DNA of 64,000 bases from Giesbergeria sp. (GCF_028686475.1 NZ_JAQUCA010000005.1:124001-188000), one strand, 5' to 3'; positions 1 through 9,564 are shown, counted from the first letter of the stretch. The notes: generated by a model not told the origin, from the letters alone. Numbers and translations are program-made.

Positions 1-1070
1 CCCGAATCAGCCGCCACCCCGACCAAAGCACCGCAGGGCTTACCCAGTTCTACGCCAATCATCAGGCCCAAACCGCGCACTTCTTTCACGCCATCGACGC
101 GCTCCAGCGCCCGTTGCAAACCTTCTTTCAGGTAGGCACCCACCTTCGCTGCGTTGTCAAGCAAGGCATCTTCTTCGATGATGCGTAGCGTTTCTAGGCC
201 AGCGCGCATCGCCAGCGGATTGCCACCAAAGGTGCTGCCGTGGTTGCCCGGTTGCAAAATGTGCGCCGCTTTGGGGCCAGCCACCACCGCCCCCACCGGC
301 ACGCCCGAGCCTAAACCCTTGGCTAGCGTCATGACATCGGGCACGATACCGGCCCATTGGTGGGCAAACCACTTGCCAGTGCGACCGACACCGGTTTGCA
401 CCTCGTCAATCATCAGCAGCCAGCCGCGCTCATCGCACAGTTGGCGCACTTGCTGCAAGTATTCAAAGCGCATCGGGTGCAGGCCGCCCTCGCCTTGGAT
501 GGTTTCTAAAAAGACAGCGGTGATGTTGGGGTTGCCTGCGGTGGCTTGCTTGAGGGCTTCAATGTCGTCTTTGGGCACGCGGATAAAGCCCTCCACCAGC
601 GGCTCAAAGCCTGCTTGGATTTTGGGGTTGCCGGTGGCCGACAGGGTGGCAATCGAGCGCCCATGAAAGGCTTTTTCATAGACCACCACTTGGGCGCGTG
701 CTATGCCCTTGTCGTGGCCGTATTTGCGCGCCATCTTCAGGGCCGCTTCGTTGGCCTCTAATCCTGAATTGCAAAAGAACACATTGCTCATGCCAGTCAG
801 CTTGATGAGCTTGGCAGCCAACTCCTCTTGCAAGGGTATATGGTAGTAATTGGAGGTGTGAATCAGCTGCGTGAGTTGGTCTTGCAGCGCGGGCACCAAT
901 TTGGGGTGGTTGTGGCCCAAGGTATTGACGGCGATGCCAGCCAATGCGTCTAAATAAAGTTTTTCATTCACATCCCAGACGTGGCAGCCCTGCCCGTGCG
1001 AGAGCGCAATCGGCACTCGGCCATAGGTGTTCATCACGTGGGGCGAGGTGGCCTCAATGAAAGCGGTCAT
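1..1070 (-). CDS. argD: Acetylornithine aminotransferase, 3' end beyond window
   Basis: PLP-dependent aminotransferase converting N-acetylglutamate semialdehyde to N-acetylornithine in arginine synthesis; family members can also serve in lysine synthesis. About 356 codons are visible, starting MTAFIEATSPHVMNTYGR, so only a C-terminal tail of roughly 40 residues is lost at the left edge. Visible class III motifs are the glycine-rich NSGLEANEAALKMARK stretch, the PLP-ring region DEVQTGVGRTGKWFA, and LAKGLGSGVP holding the Schiff-base lysine. The ATG at 1070 is the first in frame with the conserved N-terminus. It is transcribed divergently from the DUF3579 gene. OAT-type ornithine or succinylornithine transaminases are close relatives, but length and context favour ArgD. 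Confidence 0.95.
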   Translation of the reverse strand, partial: MTAFIEATSPHVMNTYGRVPIALSHGQGCHVWDVNEKLYLDALAGIAVNTLGHNHPKLVPALQDQLTQLIHTSNYYHIPLQEELAAKLIKLTGMSNVFFCNSGLEANEAALKMARKYGHDKGIARAQVVVYEKAFHGRSIATLSATGNPKIQAGFEPLVEGFIRVPKDDIEALKQATAGNPNITAVFLETIQGEGGLHPMRFEYLQQVRQLCDERGWLLMIDEVQTGVGRTGKWFAHQWAGIVPDVMTLAKGLGSGVPVGAVVAGPKAAHILQPGNHGSTFGGNPLAMRAGLETLRIIEEDALLDNAAKVGAYLKEGLQRALERVDGVKEVRGLGLMIGVELGKPCGALVGVAADS

Positions 1071-1181
1071 GCAGAAATCTCCAGACAGAGCGAGTCAAAA
1101 GAGTGTCGATTCTAGTGGGGCAAAATGTCTGGCACGGCTGTTGCGTGCAATCTCATCCATCGGGGGGCGTGCAAGCGGTGC

Positions 1182-1203
1182 CTAACTCTTATATAAGAGT
1201 TAG
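1182..1203. promoter_or_regulatory. Perfect 22-bp palindrome between argD and DUF3579 gene
   Basis: The half-site CTAACTCTTAT is followed directly by its exact reverse complement. It sits in the 202-bp divergent intergenic region. A TAGAAT hexamer at 1201-1206 overlaps its right end and could be a -10 element for the rightward gene. An unspaced symmetric site of this size is typical of operators for dimeric helix-turn-helix regulators such as GntR-type proteins. The regulator identity is not visible here. Confidence 0.5.
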
Positions 1204-1272
1204 AATGAGGTACCACGGCACCCTCCCGCAGCGATCCTGCACCGTCCGTTTTATAACCCTTGCTTTACCCAG

Positions 1273-1605
1273 ATGGCTTCTCCTTCCACCCAAGAGGTTT
1301 TCATTCAGGGCATCACCCACAGCGGAAAAACCTTCCGTCCCAGCGATTGGGCCGAGCGCCTCGCCGGTGTCATGAGCCAATTTCGCCCCGGCGGTGCCCA
1401 GCCCGGTAGCCACCTCAGCTATTCGCCGTGGTGTGTGCCCACGGTCATCCACGGTGTCAAATGCGTGATTGTCAATCGCGCCTTGCACCAGCACGAGCCT
1501 ATGGCTTGGGACTTTGTCATGAACTTTGCCCGCGATAACGAACTGCAAGTGGCCGAAGCTTGCTTGCTGCCCGATCCACCCAGTGCGCCCCCGAAGCGCC
1601 CATAA
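1273..1605 (+). CDS. DUF3579 family protein
   Basis: A 110-residue conserved protein of unknown function, recognised as DUF3579, a family I know mainly from beta-proteobacteria. Visible landmarks are the N-terminal IQGITHSGKTFRPSDWAERL, the central SYSPWCVPTVIHGVKCVIV and the LHQHEPMAWDFVMNFARDNEL segment before a proline-rich tail. There is no signal peptide or membrane segment, so it is probably cytosolic. In related genomes it lies beside arginine genes and rpsT, as it does here. The ATG at 1273 precedes the family N-terminus; no strong ribosome binding site is visible. No catalytic motif suggests a reaction. Confidence 0.85.
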   Translation: MASPSTQEVFIQGITHSGKTFRPSDWAERLAGVMSQFRPGGAQPGSHLSYSPWCVPTVIHGVKCVIVNRALHQHEPMAWDFVMNFARDNELQVAEACLLPDPPSAPPKRP

Positions 1606-1631
1606 AAAAACCGCCCGAAGGCGATTTTTTT
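1604..1631. terminator. Bidirectional intrinsic terminator
   Basis: A short CGCC/GGCG stem with a CGAA loop is flanked by an A-run on the left and a T-run on the right, so it can stop transcription in both directions. It lies between the convergent DUF3579 and rpsT genes. Confidence 0.75.
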
Positions 1632-1715
1632 ATTTTGCCAGCAGCGCACCCAGTGCAAACGGCGGACAGAACGAAGGGGGTGCTAAGCCTGTCCGGGCGA
1701 TTTACCTGATGAGGC

Positions 1716-2015
1716 TCAGGCAGCCAGTGCCAGGGCCTTGACCTTGGCGGACAGACGGCTCTTATCGCGAGCAGCCTTGTTCTTGTGGAAAATGCCCTTG
1801 TCGGCCACGTTGTCCACCACCGATTGCATTTTGGCAAACAGTTCAGCGGCCTTGGTCTTGTCGCCAGCCAGAACGGCCTTTTCGACGTTCTTGACAGCGG
1901 TACGGTACTTGGAACGCAGCGAGGTGTTGGCGGCGTTCAGTTTGGTGTCTTGGCGGACGCGCTTGCGACCGGATGCCAGACGGGGGTTCTTTTTCTTGGG
2001 TTTAGCGGATGCCAT
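1716..2015 (-). CDS. rpsT: 30S ribosomal protein S20
   Basis: Small basic 99-residue protein that binds 16S rRNA early in 30S assembly. The whole S20 pattern is visible: [22 protein letters not shown] at the N-terminus, the [13 protein letters not shown] helix, and [20 protein letters not shown] before the C-terminus. The length is slightly above the usual 86-90 residues because of a short N-terminal extension. It is a single-gene unit facing away from murJ, with the shared bidirectional terminator downstream. Confidence 0.98.
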   Translation of the reverse strand: MASAKPKKKNPRLASGRKRVRQDTKLNAANTSLRSKYRTAVKNVEKAVLAGDKTKAAELFAKMQSVVDNVADKGIFHKNKAARDKSRLSAKVKALALAA

Positions 2016-2109
2016 TGTGTGTATTCCTTGTGTTCGAGGATGATGCCAGCAAAGCCCACGATTGTAACCCAGTCAACACAAAGGGCTTGGCAGCGCATAC
2101 ACTGACAAG

Positions 2110-3675
2110 GTGTCGTTACTTAAATCTGCCTCCACTGTTTCGCTGTTCACCCTGGCCTCGCGCATTACGGGCTTGGTGCGCGACCTCATCATGGCCTCGA
2201 TGTTTGGCGCCAGTGCGCTGACCGATGCGTTCAATGTCGCGTTTCGCATTCCCAATTTGTTTAGGCGTTTGTTTGCCGAAGGGGCTTTTAGCCAAGCCTT
2301 TGTGCCGGTGCTGGCTGCTGCCAAAACCCAGCATGGCGAAGAGGCTACGCGCCAGCTGATTGAGCATGTAGCCACGGTGTTGGCATGGGTATTGGTGCTG
2401 GTGTGTATTTTGGGCGTGGCCGGTGCGCCGATTTTGGTCTGGATGTTGGCCAGTGGTTTGCGCCAGACCGGCCCCGGTTTTGATGCTGCGGTGGACATGA
2501 CGCGCTGGATGTTTCCGTACATCGGTTGTATGTCGATGGTGGCGCTGTCTGCCGGAATCTTGAACACTTGGAAGCGTTTTGCCGTGCCAGCGGCCACGCC
2601 GGTGCTGCTCAATCTGTGCATGATTGCGGCGGCTTGGCTGGGGGCACCGTGGCTGAAAGCGCAGGGCATCGAGCCGATTTATGCGATGGCCGCTGGCGTG
2701 ATGCTAGGCGGCGTGCTGCAATTGGCGGTGCAGGTGCCAGTGTTGTACCGTTTGGGCTTGCTGCCGCGCATTGGCATCACTTGGGGCGCGCTGCGCCGCT
2801 CTTTTCAAGATGAAGACGTGCGCCGTATTTTGCGCCTGATGGCCCCGGCGCTGCTCGGGGTGAGTGTGGCACAAATCTCTTTGATGATTAACACGCAAAT
2901 TGCGTCTTATTTAGCCCCCGGCAGCGTAACATGGTTGTTTTATGCCGACCGGCTGATGGAGTTTCCCACGGCACTGCTGGGCGTAGCGTTGGGGGTGGTA
3001 CTGACCCCACAATTGGCTGCTGCCAAAGCGGCGGGGGATGCGGAACGCTATTCGGCCATGCTCGATTGGGGTTTACGCATGGTGGTGTTGTTGGCCGTGC
3101 CCTGTGCTGTTGGCTTGCTGGCTTTTGCCCAACCGCTGGTAGCCACTTTGTTCCATTACGGTGCCTTAAAAAACAGCGATGTGCAACAGATTGCCTTGGC
3201 CCTGACCGGCTATGGTGCCGGTCTGTTGGGGCTGGTAGCCATCAAGGTATTGGCACCGGGCTACTATGCCAGCCACGACATCCGCACCCCGGTCAAAATT
3301 GCCATCGTGGTGCTGCTGATTACCCAAGTGCTCAATGTTGCTTTGGTGCCGTGGTTGGCCCATGCGGGCTTGGCCTTGTCGATTGGCTTGGGGGCCTTGG
3401 TCAATGCCCTGTGGCTACTGGCAGGCTTGTTGCGCCGGGGGAGCTATTGTCCGCAACCGGGTTGGGGACGCTATGCTTTACAGGTGGGCAGCGCCAGCAC
3501 TTTATTGGCAGCTTTTTTGCTGTGGGCCAATCAGCATTTTGATTGGATTGGCTTGCGTAGCCAGAGCCTAGAACGGGTTGGCCTGCTGGCCTTGTTGCTG
3601 TGCGCCTCGGTGCTGCTGTATTTTGGCGTGCTGCGCTTGGCGGGCCTGAATTTGCGCCAAACGCTGCGCCGCTAA
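2110..3675 (+). CDS. murJ: Lipid II flippase MurJ (MviN)
   Basis: Integral inner-membrane protein of the MOP superfamily that flips lipid II across the membrane for peptidoglycan assembly. The 521 residues contain about 14 hydrophobic segments and start with the family signature MSLLKSASTVSLFTLASRITGLVRDLIMASMFG. Conserved pieces include DAFNVAFRIPNLFRRLFAEGAFSQAFVPVL and the ALLGVSVAQISLMINTQIAS helix. The start is a GTG at 2110; no later ATG keeps the conserved N-terminus. Divergent from rpsT and convergent with the AI-2E family gene, as in related genomes. Length matches the family. Confidence 0.96.
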   Translation: MSLLKSASTVSLFTLASRITGLVRDLIMASMFGASALTDAFNVAFRIPNLFRRLFAEGAFSQAFVPVLAAAKTQHGEEATRQLIEHVATVLAWVLVLVCILGVAGAPILVWMLASGLRQTGPGFDAAVDMTRWMFPYIGCMSMVALSAGILNTWKRFAVPAATPVLLNLCMIAAAWLGAPWLKAQGIEPIYAMAAGVMLGGVLQLAVQVPVLYRLGLLPRIGITWGALRRSFQDEDVRRILRLMAPALLGVSVAQISLMINTQIASYLAPGSVTWLFYADRLMEFPTALLGVALGVVLTPQLAAAKAAGDAERYSAMLDWGLRMVVLLAVPCAVGLLAFAQPLVATLFHYGALKNSDVQQIALALTGYGAGLLGLVAIKVLAPGYYASHDIRTPVKIAIVVLLITQVLNVALVPWLAHAGLALSIGLGALVNALWLLAGLLRRGSYCPQPGWGRYALQVGSASTLLAAFLLWANQHFDWIGLRSQSLERVGLLALLLCASVLLYFGVLRLAGLNLRQTLRR

Positions 3676-3689
3676 AGCACAGCTGGCTA

Positions 3690-4814
3690 TCACACCAGCC
3701 CGGCCACGCTGAGTTCTTTTTTCAGGTAGGCGTAAAACAGGGGGGCGGCCACCAAACCGGCGGGGCCAAACACCGCTTCGGCGACAAACATCACGCTGAG
3801 CAGCTCCCAAACGCCCATATGGGTACGCTGGCCTACCACTTTGGCGTTAATCACATATTCGGCTTTGTGAATCAAAATCAGAAAGCCCAAGCACGCCAAG
3901 GCCGCCATAGGCGATACCGACAAGCCCACCACGGTGATGATGGCATTGCAGAGTAAATTGCCCACAATCGGCACCAGCCCGGCCACAAAGGTGATGGTAA
4001 TCAGCACCGGCGTATAGGGCAGTGACATCTCCCACAAGGGCAAGACAATCAGCAAAAACAACGCTGTAAGCACGGTGTTAAACGCAGCAATCCAAAACTG
4101 CGCCGCCACAATTTGCCGAAAAGCCTCGCCAAACAAGGCGATACGCAATACCAATTCTTGTGCCAAGGGGCCACGCGCACCACGAATGTGGCGCACCGCT
4201 GCCAAGGCCCCAATCAGCATACCCACATAGGCAAACAACAAGCCACTGAGCCAGACGCGCCCAGCCAAGGCCAGCGCTCCGGCCTTGGCCCCCAAATAAC
4301 TGGCAATGCTACGCTGGATTTCTTGCGCGCCATCGGGCAACTGGTTGGCAATATCGGGGGGCAGTTTGTCGCGCAGTTCTAGCACCGTGCGCGCCATGTA
4401 ATCGAGCAATTCACGGTATTGCTGGGGTGCCTCGACCAAATAGCCGCGCGATTGCGACAAGCCCAAGCCCAACAAGGCCAGCGGCGATAACATCACCAAA
4501 GCAGCGGCCAGCACCTGCGCCCAGCGTGGCGGGCCAAGCTGCCCATGCGGGCGTTGCCCCAACAGGGCAAACCGAGGCACCAACCAGCGCGTGAGCAAAA
4601 AACCCAAGCAGACACACAACAAACCCGGCAACAGGCCACGCCACATAATCAGCAGCAAAGCCGCTGCCATCAGCAGGTAGCTACTGAGTACCACCCCCGG
4701 TGGACTGCGATTTTCTGCGGTAAAAGGGGGCGCTGTGTCGGCAGAGGACAGCAACGCAGGCACAGTGGACGGCGCGGCACTGCGCGCAGCTGTGGGCGGC
4801 GGCCACTCCTCCAT
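3690..4814 (-). CDS. AI-2E family (PerM/UPF0118) membrane transporter
   Basis: Polytopic inner-membrane protein of 374 residues in the AI-2E exporter/PerM family. Residues 1-40 are a hydrophilic Pro/Ser-rich tail, followed by paired helices near 42-75 and 100-120, a soluble loop with YRELLDYMARTVLELRDKLP, and a C-terminal helix block containing PYTPVLITITFVAGLVPIVGNLL. That P-IVG-L pattern and the ending with VAAPLFYAYLKKEL are family hallmarks. The substrate is not predictable, since members include AI-2 exporters and Na+/H+ antiporters. It follows purM by 18 bp, so the two are likely co-transcribed. Confidence 0.88.
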   Translation of the reverse strand: MEEWPPPTAARSAAPSTVPALLSSADTAPPFTAENRSPPGVVLSSYLLMAAALLLIMWRGLLPGLLCVCLGFLLTRWLVPRFALLGQRPHGQLGPPRWAQVLAAALVMLSPLALLGLGLSQSRGYLVEAPQQYRELLDYMARTVLELRDKLPPDIANQLPDGAQEIQRSIASYLGAKAGALALAGRVWLSGLLFAYVGMLIGALAAVRHIRGARGPLAQELVLRIALFGEAFRQIVAAQFWIAAFNTVLTALFLLIVLPLWEMSLPYTPVLITITFVAGLVPIVGNLLCNAIITVVGLSVSPMAALACLGFLILIHKAEYVINAKVVGQRTHMGVWELLSVMFVAEAVFGPAGLVAAPLFYAYLKKELSVAGLV

Positions 4815-4832
4815 ACAGAAGCAAGCCCCGCG

Positions 4833-5879
4833 TTAACGCACGACAACGGCAGCGCCGTCGCCACGCGGTGCAATCGCGCCAATGGTATAGACCTGCTCGC
4901 CCGCAGCACGCAAAGTGGCAGCAGTGGCTTCGGCATGTTCAGCGGCCACCACCACCACCATGCCAATACCGTTGTTGAAGGTACGGTTCATCTCGATATC
5001 GTCAATGCCAGCCGTGGCTTGCAACCAAGCAAACAGCTCGGTTTGTGGCCAGCTGCCTTTTTGCAGGTGGGCGGCGCTACCTTCGGGCAACACGCGCGGA
5101 ATGTTCTCTAGCAAACCACCGCCAGTGATGTGGGCCAGCGCTTTGATGGGGTGCTGGGCCAGCGCTGCCAACACGTTTTTCACGTACAAACGGGTCGGCT
5201 CCATAATGGCTTGCTTGAAGGGCTTGCCATCCAAGGTGGCGGGGGCATTGGCCCCGGCACGCTCAATGCACTTGCGTACCAAGCTAAAGCCGTTGGAATG
5301 CACCCCGCTAGAGGCCAACCCCAGCACCACATCGCCCGCTTGCACATTTTGGCCGGTAAGGATTTTGGATTTCTCCACCGCACCCACGGCAAAACCGGCC
5401 AAATCGTATTCGCCGGGCGGGTACATGCCGGGCATTTCGGCGGTTTCGCCACCAATCAGGGCGCAGCCCGAGAGTTCACAACCCTTGGCAATGCCACTGA
5501 CCACCGCCGCAGCGGTGTCCACATCCAACTTGCCGCAGGCAAAATAATCCAAGAAGAACAAAGGCTCGGCCCCTTGCACCAACACATCGTTGACGCTCAT
5601 GGCCACCAAGTCAATGCCGACGGTGTCGTGCATGTTCCACTCGAACGCCAATTTGAGCTTGGTGCCCACGCCATCGGTGCCCGACACCAGCACTGGCTCT
5701 TGGTAGCGCTTGGGCACTTCAAACAGCGCACCAAAGCCGCCAATACCGGCCAGCACGCCTTCGCGCATGGTTTTTTTGGCCAAGGGTTTGATACGCTCGA
5801 CCAGCGCATCGCCAGCGTCGATATCGACACCAGCATCTTTGTAAGAAAGGGGGGTAGTATGGGAGGCAGAAGAACTCAT
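4833..5879 (-). CDS. purM: Phosphoribosylformylglycinamidine cyclo-ligase
   Basis: AIR synthetase closes the imidazole ring of FGAM with ATP to give AIR, step five of purine synthesis. The 348 residues show the PurM signatures [88 protein letters not shown] and [16 protein letters not shown]. The ATG at 5879 begins [15 protein letters not shown], a short extension before the conserved core. Divergent from hda, followed by the AI-2E family gene. No PurR-like operator was recognised upstream. Confidence 0.97.
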   Translation of the reverse strand: MSSSASHTTPLSYKDAGVDIDAGDALVERIKPLAKKTMREGVLAGIGGFGALFEVPKRYQEPVLVSGTDGVGTKLKLAFEWNMHDTVGIDLVAMSVNDVLVQGAEPLFFLDYFACGKLDVDTAAAVVSGIAKGCELSGCALIGGETAEMPGMYPPGEYDLAGFAVGAVEKSKILTGQNVQAGDVVLGLASSGVHSNGFSLVRKCIERAGANAPATLDGKPFKQAIMEPTRLYVKNVLAALAQHPIKALAHITGGGLLENIPRVLPEGSAAHLQKGSWPQTELFAWLQATAGIDDIEMNRTFNNGIGMVVVVAAEHAEATAATLRAAGEQVYTIGAIAPRGDGAAVVVR

Positions 5880-6048
5880 GGCGGGCGTGACACGGACTAG
5901 CGTGCTGACAGACTAAAATTTGCGCCAATTCTACGGGTTGCGCGTATGGCGCTGTCCAAAATTGCCCCTCCCGTTACTTTGCCCGCTGCTCCATGCCACG
6001 ATTTTTCAATTTTTCATGTGCTAGTCTTTCGCAGCAGGAGCGTTTGCC

Positions 6049-6744
6049 ATGAAGCAACTCGCCCTAGACATCGGTCTGGCCCCCATGCCGACGCTAGAGC
6101 GTTTTTTTCCTGGCCCCAATGCGGCCGCGTTAGAGCATCTGTTGCAAGCGGTACACAGCAGCACCAGCGATGCCCATTCGCCCGTGCCCACCTACCTGTG
6201 GGGCGAGCATGGCAGCGGTAAATCGCATTTGCTCAAGGCCGTGCGCGAGGCCCTGCGCGAGCAAGGGGTGAGCGTGGGCTGGCGCGATAGCCGCAGCAAG
6301 TACGCGCCCGCCTTTGACGAGCGCTGGAGCGCCATCATTTTGGATGATGTCCACCTGTACAGCAACGCCCAACAAGCCGTCGCCTTTAACTGGTTTATCA
6401 ACGCCATGAGCCCGGCCAATGGCGTACCACGTTGGGTATTGGCCGCTGGCACTTTGCCACCGTCCGATTTGCCCTTGCGCGCCGATTTGCGAACCCGCTT
6501 GGGCTGGGGTGATGTGTTTCAGCTGCAACTGCTGGACGAGGCCGAACGGCGCATGGTGCTGCGCCAAGAAGCTGCCGCCCGTGGGGTGACGCTGGGCAGT
6601 GATGTGGTGGACTACATGCTGCGGCGCTTCTCGCGCGATTTGGGCAGCTTGATGGAGCTGCTCGACAAACTAGACCACCATGCACTCCGCACCCAACGCG
6701 CCATCACCATTCCGCTGCTCAAAGACATGCTGGATACCGAATAA
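6049..6744 (+). CDS. hda: DnaA regulatory inactivator Hda
   Basis: AAA+ protein related to DnaA domain III. With the sliding clamp it stimulates ATP hydrolysis by DnaA and so prevents re-initiation. The 231 residues start MKQLALDIGL, and QLALDI at 3-8 resembles the clamp-binding motif expected in Hda. A Walker A motif GEHGSGKS lies at 52-59, the Walker B region is IILDDVHLY, and the sensor/arginine-finger region is RFSRDLGSLMELLDKLD. There is no C-terminal DNA-binding domain, which separates it from DnaA. A CAGGAG ribosome binding site lies before the ATG. It leads the hda-HAD-pcnB-folK series. Confidence 0.94.
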   Translation: MKQLALDIGLAPMPTLERFFPGPNAAALEHLLQAVHSSTSDAHSPVPTYLWGEHGSGKSHLLKAVREALREQGVSVGWRDSRSKYAPAFDERWSAIILDDVHLYSNAQQAVAFNWFINAMSPANGVPRWVLAAGTLPPSDLPLRADLRTRLGWGDVFQLQLLDEAERRMVLRQEAAARGVTLGSDVVDYMLRRFSRDLGSLMELLDKLDHHALRTQRAITIPLLKDMLDTE

Positions 6745-6798
6745 GCGGCTGGCAGCTTGGCGTTTTTGTTTCTACTCTTTCTCTTTATTACAAATCTG

Positions 6799-7503
6799 AT
6801 GACTTTTGATTCTTCGCCATCCCGCCCCCGGCTGGCCCTGTTTGACCTAGACCATACCCTGCTGCCCCTCGATTCTGATTATGAATGGGGCGAGTTCACC
6901 ACCCGTATCGGCTGGACAGACCCGCAAGCCTTCAGCCGCCGCAACGCCGCGTTTTATGCCGACTACCAAGCAGGTACCCTCGACATCCATGACTATGTGC
7001 GTTTTGCCACCGAGGCCGTGCGCCGCCAAGGCCCACAAGCTGCTGCAGCCGCCCATGCACGCTTTATGCAGGAAGTGATTGCCCCCGCTATCCGCCCCCA
7101 AGCCTTAGCGCTGCTGCGCCAGCACCAGCAGGCGGGGGACCGGGTCATCATCATCACGGCCACCAACGAGTTTGTGACACGCCCCATTGCCCAAGCCCTG
7201 GGGGTGGATGAGATTTTGGCCACCGAACTAGAACGCGGCCCCGATGGCTGGTTGACCGGCAACATCTTGGGCGAACCCAATATGCGCGAAGGTAAAGTGC
7301 GCCGCATGGCCCAATGGTTGGCAGCGCAACAATGGGGCTGGGACGATGTGCATAGCACCTTTTACAGCGACTCCAGCAACGACATCCCCCTGTTAGAGCA
7401 GGTGAACGAACCCGTCGCTACCAACCCCGATGCCCGTCTGCGCGCCTTGGCGCAACAACGCGGCTGGCGCACCCTTGATTTGTTTGGTGGTGACGACGCA
7501 TGA
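6799..7503 (+). CDS. HAD superfamily IB hydrolase (SerB-like phosphatase)
   Basis: Cytosolic phosphatase-like HAD protein of 234 residues. Motif I FDLDHT is at 15-20 with nucleophile Asp16 and acid Asp18. Motif II is IIITATNEF, a lysine follows in MREGKVRRM, and the metal-binding motif is YSDSSNDIPLLEQV. It belongs to the subfamily IB group annotated as HAD-IB or phosphoserine phosphatase-like; the physiological substrate is unknown. I chose the ATG at 6799 because residues upstream in the same frame are a hydrophobic run from a TTG codon with no support. Its stop overlaps the pcnB start as ATGA, so the two are translationally coupled. Confidence 0.86.
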   Translation: MTFDSSPSRPRLALFDLDHTLLPLDSDYEWGEFTTRIGWTDPQAFSRRNAAFYADYQAGTLDIHDYVRFATEAVRRQGPQAAAAAHARFMQEVIAPAIRPQALALLRQHQQAGDRVIIITATNEFVTRPIAQALGVDEILATELERGPDGWLTGNILGEPNMREGKVRRMAQWLAAQQWGWDDVHSTFYSDSSNDIPLLEQVNEPVATNPDARLRALAQQRGWRTLDLFGGDDA

Positions 7504-9071
7504 TTAAAAAATTTATCGACCAGCTCCTCTCTAAGGCCAGCTCCAGTAGCCGCCACGCCAAATCCCGGTTTGGCAAACGGGTAGAAGTCCCCCCCGAAGT
7601 GCATGGCATTGACCCCACTTTGGTGGACGAGCGCGCCGCCGATGTGGTGCGCGTACTCAAAGATGCGGGCTTTGAAGCCTATATCGTCGGTGGTGCGGTA
7701 CGCGATTTGCTACTGGGCTTGCAGCCCAAGGATTTTGACATCGCCACCAATGCCACGCCCGAGCAAGTGCGCGATTTATTCCGCCGTGCCTTCATCATCG
7801 GCAAGCGCTTTCGCATCGTGCATGTCGTCTATGGCCACGGCAAAGAAAGCGATGTGATAGAGGTCTCTACCTTCCGCGCCATGCTAGACAACACTGCCGC
7901 CGAGCAAGTCAGTGGCAACGAAAAAACCAGCCGCCGCGCCTTGGCCGGAATGCAGCACGCCGTCGATGCCAGTGGCCGCGTGTTGCGCGATAACGTCTGG
8001 GGCAGCCAAGAAGAAGATGCCGCACGGCGCGACTTCACGCTCAACGCCATGTACTACGACCCTGAAACGCAAATTTTGGTCGATTACCACCAAGGCATTG
8101 AAGACGCGAAGAAAAAGCTACTCCGCATGATTGGCGACCCCGCACCGCGCTACCGCGAAGACCCGGTACGCATCATCCGGGCGGTGCGCTTTGCTGCAAA
8201 ACTCAGTGGTTTGGGCTTTGCGCTCGAACTCAAAACCGCCGCCCCACTGGTGCAATCACAAGCCTTGCTGGCCGATATACCGCAAAGCCGCCTGTTTGAC
8301 GAGGTACTCAAACTGCTGCAAACTGGCCACGCCTTGGCCACGATAGAGCAACTGCACAAGTTGGGGCTATCAAAAGGCATTTACCCGCTGCTGGATGTGG
8401 TGGTAGAACGCGCTGACAGCGATTTTGTCCACGCTGCCCTGAGCGACACTGACCGCCGCGTCCGCGAAGGCAAGCCGGTAGCCCCCAGCTTTTTGCTGGC
8501 CTGTGTCTTGTGGGAAGACGTGCGTGACAACTGGAGCCGCCGCCAGCAAGCCGGCGAATTGCTCCTGTCTGCCCTCAACGATGCAATTGACGACACGCTC
8601 AACCTGCGTATTGGCGACATCTCGGGCCGAGGCAAACTGGCCGCCGACATGCGCGAAATTTGGGTCATGCAGCCGCGTTTTGAAAAACGTGCTGGGCGCA
8701 TACCCGACAGCATGGTGGCGCAATTGCGCTTCCGTGCAGGTTTTGATTTTCTCTGGTTGCGCGCCGAAGTGGGCGAAGTCAACGAAGCCTTGGCCGAGTG
8801 GTGGCAAGAATACAGCAGCGCCGACCAATACCGCCGTCAAGACCTGTTAGAGCAAGCGCGCGAAGAGCAAAGAGCCCTCCAGCGCGCCCAACAAGCCCTG
8901 GTGCGCCGCGTAGCCAAGCCCGCAGCTGCTGGAGCCGCGCCCACCCTGCCCGAAGACCAAGCCAGCAGCCCCCCAGAAGAAGACAGCAGCGCCCCCAAAA
9001 AGCGCCGCCGCCGTCGGCGTAAACCCGGCACCGGCCCTGATGCCCGCCCGCCCGCAAACCATGCAGAGTAA
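7500..9071 (+). CDS. pcnB: Poly(A) polymerase I
   Basis: Class II nucleotidyltransferase adding 3' poly(A) tails to RNA and marking it for decay. In the 523 residues the polymerase head shows YIVGGAVRDLLLG (GG at 64-65) and DFDIATNA with the catalytic aspartates at 78 and 80. These are followed by FRIVHV and RRDFTLNAMYYDP. RNA-binding segments include RYREDPVRIIRAVRFAAKLG-like sequence. The C-terminus is long, proline-rich and ends in a strongly basic KKRRRRRRK block, typical of PcnB rather than CCA-adding enzymes. The ATG at 7500 overlaps the HAD stop. folK starts inside its last codons. Confidence 0.95.
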   Translation: MIKKFIDQLLSKASSSSRHAKSRFGKRVEVPPEVHGIDPTLVDERAADVVRVLKDAGFEAYIVGGAVRDLLLGLQPKDFDIATNATPEQVRDLFRRAFIIGKRFRIVHVVYGHGKESDVIEVSTFRAMLDNTAAEQVSGNEKTSRRALAGMQHAVDASGRVLRDNVWGSQEEDAARRDFTLNAMYYDPETQILVDYHQGIEDAKKKLLRMIGDPAPRYREDPVRIIRAVRFAAKLSGLGFALELKTAAPLVQSQALLADIPQSRLFDEVLKLLQTGHALATIEQLHKLGLSKGIYPLLDVVVERADSDFVHAALSDTDRRVREGKPVAPSFLLACVLWEDVRDNWSRRQQAGELLLSALNDAIDDTLNLRIGDISGRGKLAADMREIWVMQPRFEKRAGRIPDSMVAQLRFRAGFDFLWLRAEVGEVNEALAEWWQEYSSADQYRRQDLLEQAREEQRALQRAQQALVRRVAKPAAAGAAPTLPEDQASSPPEEDSSAPKKRRRRRRKPGTGPDARPPANHAE

Positions 9072-9564
9072 GCCGCTCGCCACCAGCTTGGCTTGGATTG
9101 GCTTAGGGGCCAATCTAGGCGATAGCACAGCCACCTTGGCGTGGGCCTTAGAGCAACTGCACCAGCAAGCACACGTGCAAGTGCAACGGGCCTCCTCGCT
9201 TTACCGCAGTGCGCCGGTGGATGCCACGGGGCCAGATTACATCAACGCGGTGGCCGAGTTAAGCACTACTTTGGCCCCCCAAGCCCTGCTAGAGTGCTTG
9301 CAAGGGCTAGAGTTGGCTGCTGGCCGCCAGCGCCCCTACCGCAACGCGCCGCGCACGCTGGATTTGGACATCGTCTGGTTTGGTGAACAACAAATTGCCA
9401 CCCCCAGCCTGACCGTGCCGCACCCGCGTTGGCACGAACGCGCTTTTGTGCTGCACCCCTTGGCCGAGCTGTTGCCCGAGCGCATCAGCGCCAGTCAGCT
9501 ACAAGCCGTGCAGACACAGCGCATAGAACGCCTGCCACAGCGCTGGACGGCTTGGGCGGTTTAA
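9061..9564 (+). CDS. folK: 6-hydroxymethyl-7,8-dihydropterin pyrophosphokinase
   Basis: HPPK transfers pyrophosphate from ATP to 6-hydroxymethyl-dihydropterin in folate synthesis. The 167 residues show the family order: WIGLGANLGDS near the start, SSLYRSAPVDATGPDYINAVAEL, GRQRPYRNAPRTLDLDIVWFGE with the metal-binding DLD, then LTVPHPRWHERAFVLHPLAEL. The ATG at 9061 overlaps the last 11 bases of pcnB, implying coupling; an alternative ATG at 9040 would extend it seven residues without homology support. Its stop codon overlaps the convergent tusA stop codon (9561-9564). Confidence 0.95.
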   Translation: MQSKPLATSLAWIGLGANLGDSTATLAWALEQLHQQAHVQVQRASSLYRSAPVDATGPDYINAVAELSTTLAPQALLECLQGLELAAGRQRPYRNAPRTLDLDIVWFGEQQIATPSLTVPHPRWHERAFVLHPLAELLPERISASQLQAVQTQRIERLPQRWTAWAV

